Below are positions 1 to 10,361 of a DNA stretch of 64,000 bases, one piece after another. The notes under the pieces are model-generated. The model was not told the DNA's origin. It saw only the letters and a list, made by a program, of their open reading frames with translations, and did not search any database. The translations under genes and the position numbers were made by a program. Numbering within the stretch: position 1 is the stretch's first letter; each line of letters starts with the position of its first letter. Source of the DNA: Xylaria sp. FL1777 (taxonomy: Eukaryota; Ascomycota; Sordariomycetes; Xylariales; Xylariaceae). The stretch covers positions 62,001 to 126,000 of the forward strand of contig MU400564.1 in the NCBI GenBank assembly GCA_022578965.1. Direction: 5' to 3'.

Positions 1-3000
1 CCACGCCAACCACATCTAGATAGAATATGTATAATGATCGATTAATTTGCAGAGGCAAAACTTCAGGGCAAAGCGGGGAATACGTTGAGTGACTCGGCAT
101 GTGCCGAGCTTGTGTTTCTTAAACGAACCTCGCATCAGCAGCATGGAATTATTTGTAAATACTGGTAAACCTGTTCGGTTGCCTAGTCTAGGTGAAGTAG
201 GGAGAAAATCTACCCTTCAAAGGTCAAACTTTGGTTCCTGAGTTACTGTTCCTACATATATACATGTGATTTGCCAATACCCCGCAGGAGTTCTTTATAC
301 TAGGTACTGCGTATGTACGCCGGGGCTAGGATTAGAGGCAAGGATTATTCTCGCCAAGCTCAATGAGAATTTTCGAACTACTGTGGTGAGATTTGAATAG
401 GTAGCTAGGAGATGTGGCGTCCGATGTGGCGTCCAATGTGGCGATAAGTACAAAAACATCATATATAACTTAGTATGTATGGCCTTGGCAAGATCTTGAA
501 TTTTATTGTGGCTGTTGATGGCGGGCGGCGGATAATATTTTATTCTCTGCGCCTCCCCCTTCAAAGTCTGTGGTATGGCGGTCAGGCATATGTCGAACTC
601 TGCATGCCATATTGGTTTATCGAGAGACCTGACAATTATTAGTAATGACAACTAGAATAGTTGTGTCATATTTCATGATAGTTTTACGTAGTTGAATGCC
701 TAGAAAGGGCCGTCGGTTTCTGTGACAGTCTATTGCCACGATGTTCAGCTTACTTGTATATACGCTCTCACCTCTTATCCTATCCACATCTCGTCGTAAA
801 TGTAGCTTCCTTCGACTGTAGGTTCTATAAGACCTCTCTCATGTACAAAACAGCATAGAAACGTTTAACAGCGTTATCATGCTACATGTAGATAGTTTTC
901 CCGATATCTACCTTTTATCATTTCATCTATACTATCGGCTTCGTCTGTTTGTTTCATACCCCATTTTTAACACGACAAAGTTGCTGGCGTGGGAACTTTA
1001 TCAGCTGTATAAACGAGATGTTGATATTTATATATAATTTCTACTGGAGTACTTCGACTCGAGATCGGCTAATAAGACCTCCCAGTTTAGGGAATGCAGT
1101 CTGTTGACACGAACGATAGTTGACACATTTACTAAATGCTATCAACTAGTTTAAGGAGAATACTTTGAGTTGTTCTATATGTTAGATTTGCACCCGATAC
1201 TCAACCAAGGCCAGTCGTCGGAGGTAAACTATCTGGGGGATTTGAACGGTTCTAAGGCACAAGACATGTCTTAATATCCTCTGTTTTGTGGCGTAGGCAG
1301 AGACAGTAAAGTACGTCAAAGGGCAAGGTAGTAAAGAGCTCTTATAATCCAACTCACTGAAATGGAAACCTTGAGTTGGGAGCGGCGCTACTTTTGGTAT
1401 CAATATATTAACTAGATCTCGGCTTATTAACACTTGTTGGGTTATATCAAGTCCGTTTCAAGTCCACATAATATGAACTAATGAAAGTGACACTTTTAAC
1501 GAGAGAGCTGAGAATTTGATGTCCGTAATGAAGGGAAGGAATTTGAGCTCATAATTTGCAATTCAAATACCTAATATGTCCAATTAGTTTCTAGAGTCCG
1601 GCACATACAGAGCAGTGTATAGATCAGTGGCTTTGCTCACTTACCACTACTGGCCCCAGCCACCGCTAAAATGAGTCTGCAGTAGCGGTACCAATGAACC
1701 GGGACCGCATTAGGCCACTGTCAGTGGCGGCTAAAAAAGCGGGCGAGGGCGCCGTTTCACTTCGGCATCCCACCAAATAAGCGTGATCCAGCCGCTTAGC
1801 AACTATGATCAAACACGTGTTTGGGGAACCTTGCATTGCGTGCGCCAGACACAGTACCTTACCTCATTGAGGGCGAATGGAGATCAAAAACACTGCATTG
1901 TGTTCTAGCCTCGCCATTACACTGCTTACTGCGTTGGTGTGATACTAGTAGAGTGATACCAGTAGACCCGAAGATCATAGTTGAAATGTATAAATCGTAA
2001 CCTCTAGCCAGGAGTAGGCCACCTAAATACCTATGCGTAGGTAGGTTGGCCGTGGTCGATCACCTAAAATAGGTATAGTCCCAACAAATCTACATTGCGA
2101 AAGTAACCTCTCTTAAGATAAACTGATTTGCGCAATAAGGTTGCTCAAGCTATATATATAGCAATAAATGAAATAACATTATTTAAATAGCTATGTAGTA
2201 AGTAGCAACTCATTAAAAAGATAAATAAAAGTAGCTACCTTAGATGATAAGTGCGTAAGGTGAACTTAGTAGTTGGAGTTATACCTATTTGAGGTAATTA
2301 AGTGAGTGCGCCCGCAACGTAGTAATTGACTATAGCCAGACTAGGTGGCCTATGCGTATGGCTTTCGGTCCTAATGAAACGTCGTGACAAAGTTCCTTGC
2401 CCATGGCTCAAGCCGAGTGGAATTTACTATGATCTGCACAAGTAGTCGTCTGTTGAGTTGAGGCTTAAAATACGTACTTACAGTAGCCCGGAGGCATCCA
2501 GATGTGTCTCGAGCTTGCCGACTTGGACACCTTGGCGTTTCACATGTTGAAGGCCGAGTCTTGCTTCGAAGCGCTTAATTGAACCATAGATGAGTTTGAT
2601 ATGGGCTTGATACGGGATTATTGACGAGGCTGAACTGGGGGAAAGTAATCACCTTCTCCTTTTTTCCAATAGAAACGGGGAACCCGCATGAACTGGGCTC
2701 AGTCATCCTTGTGCGCATGTCTAGACAGCTATTTCGGCACACAGGATTCAAGTCCTAGGCCCGAAATAGCCCTCAAAGGGTTATATAAGCGCCGAGAGTG
2801 GTCACAACTACAGAATATCGCCGTGGGTCCGCCGTGCCGGCAGTCTGGTTCACCAATGACATGCCCTTGACGTCTAACTGCGCCACACCATTGGTTATGC
2901 TGTTGGTTCACCGTGTTACTGTCGTTGCAGCAAGTCAAACCATACGAGGCCTCGCTGGTGAGCCTTGTTACATGGGGTTGATCCAGTCGTGGATTTTTAT

Positions 3001-3414
3001 TACCTCTATGCTACCGTACATGCGTACCATAGCACCAACTACGCCCTTGAAGTGTACTCATGATTATGTTTGCAGGGGTCCTTCGCTTGCAACAGGGTGG
3101 TGGACCTGGAGGATTGTGAAGGGGGATGGAACGTGCTGTGCTGACCTCTTCAGAGACTGCTGAGACACGTGCGGTTGTCCAGATACGAAACGAGGCAACT
3201 TTAGGCGTTCTCGACTACTTGTCAGCCCAAACGTTTAGTTCGCATGATTATATATATTGAATCGGACGCTGGTGTTTGGTTTCTATACTAATTCCTATCT
3301 TAAACACACTTCCAGACGTCTTATTTCCTATTCTTACATATAGCGCTATACACTTCTCTAGAAGCAGCAAATTTACTTTTCCGTTCGTTTGTCTTAGCAC
3401 CTATTTCTTTTACG
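1..3414. other. Left intergenic region, no supportable gene
   Basis: About 3.4 kb with AT-rich stretches (for example 2100-2260) and frames broken everywhere. The most open part is 2688-3165, where two overlapping plus-strand frames of 60 and 121 codons occur. The second ends in a Cys-rich stretch (CCADLFRDC), but it has no credible start, signal peptide or family match that I recognise, so I do not call it a gene. One copy of the dispersed word TACTGCGTA lies at 305-313. The last few hundred bases should contain the promoter and 5' leader of the GTPase gene that begins at 3415. Confidence 0.5.
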
Positions 3415-6400
3415 ATGGTTCAAACGAGGGTATTTATGAAGTGAATCCTCGTCGATTACTTTTTGCTGACATGTTTAGCTTCCCAATCGGTGGTCTCGAC
3501 AAACCTCCGAGGATAGTGAGAATGGTAATCTCACTCCGCCTTCCTCTAGACCCGAGTCTAGTCTTAATGGCAATGCGGTTCCGCGTGTTGAATTCACCTT
3601 CCGTTTATCCCCTAATGCTGTTCTGCCTTCCATTGAACATTCCGCCACTGGAGAAGAAGCCTATAACATATCGACGCCCTCAAACCCTGCTACCCAAGTT
3701 CCGTCATTCTCCATCACCCCATCTAGATCACTTTCTCGTCATATCCCCACCTCAGCCACTGCTGGTCGAGATACCGTGAACAGTCTCAACGCCCAGCTTG
3801 AGGGATTGCGGTTCTCGGCTGCTAGGCCAGGCATCGATATAACCGATATATCTAACGCCCTTCGCGAAGTGGCTGAAGGACGGGACAGTCGCTCTAGTCC
3901 TCTCCTTGATCCAGTGCCACGGAGTTCAATCAGCCCAGCCCCGGGGCGGCTAGGCACCCGCCGGAGGCGCTCGAGCTCTCGAAATAACCTAGAGAAACAT
4001 GACGTTAGGAATGAAGCTCCACCTAATGATCGTTTTAACCTCCCAAGCTTCCAAAAAGCGCTGCACGATACGAGGAGGTCGATGACCGAATTAGTCAATG
4101 TACTAGGAAGCAGCGCAGTACACAATGAGCCGGATTCTGTAATGGAGCGTCTTCACAACCAGGCAAAAAACCTATCCCAGTTTGAATGCCCATCGAAACG
4201 AACGGTTGGGTTTGTCGGAGATTCAGGTGCTGGTAATATTACCACCCGCGCAATGGTTTAGTGACCAAATCTAATCCCGAACATAGGAAAAAGCAGCCTG
4301 CTAAATTCTCTCCTGGATTGTCGCGATTTGGCCAGATCTGTAAGCTTTCTCCTCGGCAGGAGTGAAATTCACTATTTATTGATATGTTTACAGAGTAATG
4401 GCGGGGGCGCATGCACTTGTGTTGTTACGGAATTTCATTTTCACGAAGATGAAAAGTTCGCCATCATAGTAGAGAAATTCTCTAAAGCTGAACTAATGCC
4501 TCAACTGGAAGGCCTTCTCCAAGACTACCGACACTTCCACCTGAATAGAGATTCGTTTAGCTCACAAGAAGAAGTGGTAGACCTTGAAAAAAGAGCTGAT
4601 ATTGCCCGTGACACCTTCCAAGCCATGTTCCCTGGAACTTTTGTCGACAAAAGGACATTCATACAAGAAACAAAGTCGCAATCTCTATTAACCCTCGAAT
4701 CATGGGTGGATGGTTTTGATGACTCCCTGATCCAAGATAGACATTCAGGGTTGGGCCATGATGAATGCTCTTCATTGTTAATGCAACTTTCTTCAGACAC
4801 ATCGTCAGAAAAAGCCCCTCTCTGGCCTTGGATTAAGAAGATAATGTAAGTAAGCAAATCTTAACCTAATCAAAGATACGACTGCTGACATTACAGGGTC
4901 TATTTAAACGCTCACATCCTGAGTAAGGGACTTATTCTCGTCGACCTCCCGGGTATACCTTCCAAAAGAATTCTGTGCCAATTCTTCTACTAACATGGCT
5001 ACTAATAGGTCTTCGAGACCTGAACACGGCTCGTCGGAATATCACGGAACGTTATTTGCTCAAATGTAATGAAATATTCGTTGTAGCCGCCGAGGGCCGA
5101 GCAACAACAGATGAGGGTGTTCAAAGCGTTATCGAACTCGCGAAGAAAGCCAAGTTGTCTAACGTTGGCATTATCTGTACTAAGTCTGATGTAAGTCTAT
5201 TCTTATTTTAATTCTTCTGTATTCAGTCGTCATCAGGCGCTTATCAGTTCGTAGGAAATCAAACCCACGGAAGCCCTAAAGGACTGGAAAGGGAAAAAGG
5301 CTGCCAATGAGATTCAGAAAAGGCGTGAGACTATTGATCAAAAGAAATCTTCGATAGGAGACCTAGAAGAGGAAATAGCATCTTTTGACGACATCGACCC
5401 TGCCGAGTTGAGAACAGAGGAGGCCGAAGAACTTCATCGGCTTGAAAGGTCGTTACGATTAAACAGGTACGGACCCTACTCTATGAATTCCTTGGGAATA
5501 TCTCTAATTTTCTGGCTGGTTTTAGAAAGACATTGAGTGACTATGAATTTGAGTAAGTCTTCTAAGCTCTCTCGGCAACAAATTCAACTCACCGTTAGAC
5601 TAGTCTACAGAAATTTCTCATTACAACTCGCAACGCCATAGTCGAAAAGAACCTCGTTGAACTTTATAAACACGAAGTTCCCGATAACCTACTCAAAGTG
5701 TTTTGTGCTAGTAATGCAATATACTGGGATTTCCGCGAAGCGCCCAAAGACGAATCACTACCTCGCCTCAGACTTAGTGGGATACTGACAATCCGTCAGC
5801 ATTGCATGTCGATGGTGTCGGAGAGTCAGTACGTAGTAGCGAAAAAGTATATGCGAGATGACATCGGAGTACTTCTCGGAGAATTGGATCTCTGGGTACA
5901 ATCAGGACAGGGTTCGTTGAGCGCAGAAAGGAAAGAGAAGATTCGGAGTACTCTAGACACCCTAGAGAGAAAACTGTACCTGGTCCGAAGCCCCTAACGA
6001 TAATTGAGATGAAGTTTGAGCCTAATACTTGAATTAGGAGTTGTGCGGGCGTACGTCCGGCCTACACGTAGCAAAGGCGTATAAGCGTGATTTTATTGAG
6101 AAGCTATATCGACCTCAAGGTATGTATGTGTTCCTACCTTACCAAATAAGACCGGATCTAATTGAAACTAGGGGAACGCATACATAGATGGAGCGAAGAT
6201 GCCAAGGATGCTAGTAATGGATGGGCCTGTGTAAGTAAAAACGCAGGAAGATTTTAATACTATCTTACTAACTATACTCTGCTAGTGGCATTGGGGTATG
6301 CCCTTAATCAACGCCTCCTGAAGAGTACTGACGAATAAAGCATCATACTCCGCGTTCTGTCGCAACTACGGTACTCACTGTACTGGGGCGATTGGGTCGC

Positions 6401-7230
6401 GCAACTGGAATGAGGAGATAATACAGGCGATGACAGATGATCTTCAACCTCCTTGGGAAGAGCTGCAATCCAGCTTAGATCAACAAAGTGAAGATATTGT
6501 AGAGTTCATCCAAAATGTCTTCGAGGAGGTAGACGAAATCTTAGGTGAGAAGACAAGCCCGTGAGAAACCTACAAACTGACAAACGAACCGCAGCCACCG
6601 AACTGGATGACTTTCCTGACACAACACTCCCCATCGTATCTACGCTTTCATCCCAAAAGCGCGTTTTAGAGGCCGATATTGAGACTATATTGGACGACCT
6701 GCGAGGCGATATGCGGTGAGTAACTGATTGTATGTTCGGATGAATTCCACTGGCTCATGAATCCGTTCAGGACTCTTCGAACAGATGCCTTGTCTAGCAT
6801 CCGTACATCGTTTATTGGAAAGGCAATGGAAAACGCATACAAAAACGCGAGTTGCGAGAGTGGTAAGTACAATATGCCAACTATAACTATGATATATATG
6901 ACATTGGCATTCTGATAGTGAGCAGGCACGGGTAGCGATGCTCGACGGAAGGCTATCATAAATTCTGCGGTGAGACGTCACGGCCTTTTCTCCGACTTGT
7001 TGAAAAGTTTCAAGAGAGATTTCAATGAGTACGTAGACAACACGGAGGAGCGCATCCAGGGAGTTGTCAGCTCTCATTTCGATGCTATTCAGGGCACGTT
7101 TGACATTGTTCGAAGCGATAACGTTGCCCTGGAGAGCGAGATGGACCCGGGGTTTCGCAGACGAGTTCAAGCTCAGCTCGCTGCTACCAAAGAAGAGATG
7201 AAGGAAGTATGTGATACCATCGCAGCTTGA
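3415..7230 (+). CDS. SLIP-GC-like dynamin-superfamily large GTPase (16 exons)
   Basis: Predicted large GTPase of about 1000 aa, closest in my recognition to fungal 'nuclear GTPase SLIP-GC-like' proteins of the dynamin superfamily. Exons: 3415-3429, 3479-4232, 4287-4339, 4394-4845, 4897-4952, 5009-5190, 5255-5466, 5526-5552, 5604-5982, 6038-6119, 6172-6230, 6286-6295, 6341-6544, 6595-6715, 6771-6862, 6926-7230. The sum is 3003 nt and every phase closes. Residues 1-240 are Ser/Pro-rich. The G1 P-loop GDSGAGKSS starts near 252 and is completed across the second intron; G3 DLPG is at 441-444; G4 TKSD is at 501-504. A charged helical segment (about 505-580) and a C-terminal helical region containing RNWNEE follow. 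All introns are 45-64 nt. The weakest junction is 5982/6038, with donor GTCCGA. The GTPase call is firm. Nuclear location and function are inferred from the family name only. Confidence 0.85.
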
Positions 7231-8656
7231 ACGGGATAGGATCCAGCGTGTGTCTATTCAGTGGTTGTCTGTTTTCTTATTAGTTTACTTGTAAAGGCTT
7301 AGGCCAGTACTTCTTTTTCGCATACTCCAGTAAAAATCGACCCCAAACACTCCGATCCTTATGTTTGGCGTGCGAAAATTCGGTCGGCAGTCACCAAAGT
7401 TGGAATAGCTGGATCATGTTGTGAGAGTACTTAACAGTACTCACAGCTACATATATAGAAACCCTTTCTAAGTACAGAGTGGAATAGAACCCAAGATAGA
7501 GGAGATGATAGAGTCGGTGTTAGTTCCTCATTACTACGGTAGGGGATCCCTCCAACACTTTTACCCGAAGTCGAAAATGTGACCCGTTCGAGTGAATACA
7601 ATCGCTTAGTGAGATTATATATCCTCTTCTCCTCTTTTTCTCTTAAATTAACATCAGCGTTGATCAATAATCATGTTCCATTCCCCTAGTTTGCTGCCTG
7701 GACTAGGCAAACGAGGATGCGCCAATGCGCATCCATATGAAAGAAAAAAAAGGGAAAAGTTTTTTTTTAAAGCAACGCCTCATACAGCAACTTGTCTATG
7801 AACGAGAGAACTAAGCTTGTTAGACTGATCGAGAATACACTTGGCTATAAGATGATCGAGGGTTTACCTAATACTTTATGTGAGCTTGACAGGTAGTTGT
7901 CATATTAAGCTTGTATGCGTTGAAAGTGGTCTTACGTTGTACGGCAGCACCATCACCACGTGATAGCTTCAACCTCACATACAACTGTACAACCACAAGA
8001 TTCGGTTTAACCCCCAATCCGGGTTCAAGGGAACTGACTGGTGTAACAGTATTTGTAGGTATGCCTGCAAGTGCTGCAGAAAACTTGGCGCGCACCGAGT
8101 GTGGAAATAAGGACGGTTGATACATTTATATGTATTGACAGATCCCCGACAGCCACCAGGGCTGTTTTTATGCCTTTTTAGTCATTCTGGATAACTACAG
8201 TTATATGTGGCTCTACTCCTTCTGGTACTGAGCCTGTGTAAGTCTAAGTAAACAATGTAAACAGCAGCATTTATTATAGGGGAGTTGCCTCTGACAGAAA
8301 GGCGTCGATCCCATCTTCTCATTAAGAGATAGACAACTGGAAATAATTTTTTTCCCGGTCAAGCTACTGAGCACACCATCCTCTCTTTCCTCTGGAAAGG
8401 AATTGCTAGTTGAAAACTATCTCATTTCAATCCTTACCCCCTTTTGAGACGGACTACCCGGGAGCAACCCCTAATAGTGGGGTTTTTAAGCTCAACCTTA
8501 CTAAGGTACCTACACTAAGGTATTAGATAGTTACCTAATGCCGTCATATTATCTAGATACCTATCTTCATCTCATCCCGTCTCGTCTCATTATACACGAC
8601 ATTCCGCCAAAAGTCGTCGTTCTGCCCACTGCACCTGAGGCTATGGACCTGGCGGC
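7231..8656. other. Intergenic region between GTPase and 475 aa gene
   Basis: About 1.4 kb with no supportable gene. It holds A/T runs near 7745-7770 and 8346-8356. Two opposite open frames around 7868-8125 overlap each other and lack any family signal. The ACCTA/TAGGTA-type words near 8500-8570 are typical of the intergenic DNA elsewhere in this window. It should include the 3' UTR of the GTPase gene and the promoter of the gene at 8657. Confidence 0.5.
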
Positions 8657-10084
8657 ATGGCCCCCAATGGCAGCAGCAGAAGCAGCAAGAAGCAGTCTAC
8701 CATCTACTGCGAGGGTTCGCCGTCATGGAATCCAGACACGTACCTCGCAGACACGGATCTGCACGCCCGCGCCGACGCGCATCTCGCCAACAACGACTTG
8801 AAATCTGCCATTGCAGCATCTTTCTCGCTGCGCAGCGGTGACACCTACGTCTACCATGCCATGGTGGCCGTCACGCTGCCGCAAGTGCAACATGTCGTGT
8901 CTCTCGGCGGCGTCGGCGGCCTGCACGACTGGTACTATGGCGAGCCGCCCGCAGATCCTCCCGGGGCTCCGTCTTCTCTTACAGACACGAACGAATCTTC
9001 CGACTCTGCGAACAACGCACAACCTCCCAACACCACCTTCGAATCCAACCTGTCCTCTACACCAAGCTCACGAGCACCCCCCGTCCTCCCGCCGCCTCCA
9101 CAGCCCGACATAGAAGCCTACCTCTCCATCTTCTACCCCACCAACTCTGCGCCGACAGCGCTAAAGAACTACACCGCAAACGCAAAGAAGGGCTCCCTCC
9201 GCCGCGAGATCGGTGCTTACCTAACCTCGAAGCGATACATCCACCCCTCGCTAAACCTCAGCATCCCGCGGACAAAGCCGTCGCGGCCAGCGCCGCCGAA
9301 TCCGTACCTAAGTTTCCTAGCCTGGGCCAGCCGTAACCTGGAGTGGGCGGGTCCCGGCCCGTCGTCCGCGCGCGGCCGGCCCTCGTCTCACCACGTGCTG
9401 CCGATCCTCATGCACCACTTCGGGTGTGTCTGTCCGTCGCACGAGTCCCTAGAGATCCTGCGTGCTGTGGCCGCCGGCCGGGAGATCATAGACATGGGCT
9501 CGGGGAACGGGTACTGGACGCGGATGCTGCGGGACTACCACGCGTTCCACGCCCGTTCGCCCCCGGCCTCTAGCTCGCAATCTTCATCGAAATCAAAACC
9601 GAAACCTCCTGCTACCATCCCGCTCGTCACGCCTGTCGACAGCGCCCAGTCAAGTTGGCGTACCATCTGGGTCCGCGACACTCTGATCGCCGACGGCGCG
9701 ACCTACATCCGAGAAACGCGCTCCGGCGCAAAAGACGCCGTGCTCCTCCTGGTATATCCCATCGTAGGCGGCGGGGTGGCCGGCGGGAGCGAAGGCGGGT
9801 TCACGCGCAGCATGCTCGATGCATACGACGGCGATACTGTGGCCGTCGTGGGAACACAGAACCATAATGGATACACGGGGTTCCGGAATATGACCATGGA
9901 TGAATTCATGGCACGCGAGCACGGCGACGAATGGGTCAAGATGGTCCAGGTGCCGCTGCCCACCTTCCCCGGCAAGGACGAGGCGCTGTATGTCTTCCAG
10001 CGAGGGTCGAGGGTGTCATTTCGTGTAGAAAACGAGACAGACGCCTCAAAACTAGTCGATCAAAGCAAAGAAGAAAATACATGA
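8657..10084 (+). CDS. Uncharacterised 475 aa protein with methyltransferase-like glycine motif
   Basis: Single-exon gene, GC-rich compared with its surroundings. The ATG at 8657 opens the long frame directly. The N-terminal third (about residues 15-95) is a conserved-looking block with the strand-turn pattern VVSLGGVGGLHDWYYG. Residues 95-150 are a Pro/Ser/Thr-rich linker. The second half carries EIIDMGSGNGYWTRML (about 276-291), which looks like motif I of a class I SAM-dependent methyltransferase (D-x-G-S-G-x-G). This is followed near 365 by a hydrophobic strand (AVLLLVYPIVGGG) and by VAVVGTQNHNGYTGF. These fit a Rossmann-type fold, but the usual post-I acidic residue is not clear, so enzymatic activity and substrate are unknown. 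The gene converges on the minus-strand gene ending at 10362, leaving 277 bp between the stops. Confidence 0.75.
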   Translation: MAPNGSSRSSKKQSTIYCEGSPSWNPDTYLADTDLHARADAHLANNDLKSAIAASFSLRSGDTYVYHAMVAVTLPQVQHVVSLGGVGGLHDWYYGEPPADPPGAPSSLTDTNESSDSANNAQPPNTTFESNLSSTPSSRAPPVLPPPPQPDIEAYLSIFYPTNSAPTALKNYTANAKKGSLRREIGAYLTSKRYIHPSLNLSIPRTKPSRPAPPNPYLSFLAWASRNLEWAGPGPSSARGRPSSHHVLPILMHHFGCVCPSHESLEILRAVAAGREIIDMGSGNGYWTRMLRDYHAFHARSPPASSSQSSSKSKPKPPATIPLVTPVDSAQSSWRTIWVRDTLIADGATYIRETRSGAKDAVLLLVYPIVGGGVAGGSEGGFTRSMLDAYDGDTVAVVGTQNHNGYTGFRNMTMDEFMAREHGDEWVKMVQVPLPTFPGKDEALYVFQRGSRVSFRVENETDASKLVDQSKEENT

Positions 10085-10361
10085 TCGGCATCATCTCCTC
10101 AAGAAAACTGCCAATGAAAGTGTTGGTATGCGCTATCATCGCTTCTTTAACTTGTGAGCCCTTCCTGGTCCCTCATCGTGATATAGACGGTATCATCCAT
10201 ATAGGATTTAATGGGCAGTCATGAAGTTTGCAATAGTTTTGGGAGCAGGAATGATATCAATTAACGCGAGAAATAAACGCGAGAGACTTATTAGTTACAG
10301 ACGTCTCAGTTACCTAAACTACCGCGTCTTGTTCGGTTTGTCGACCCTACCTAGGTAACGT

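Noticed and set aside
2688..3163. Possible small Cys-rich secreted protein
   Set aside because: No signal peptide at any ATG, Cys residues spread over two frames, and no splice junction that unites them convincingly.
3276..3779. Plus-strand 167-codon frame overlapping the start of the GTPase gene
   Set aside because: It is an alternative frame over exon 1, intron 1 and exon 2 of the GTPase gene; the other frame joins smoothly to the GTPase domain.
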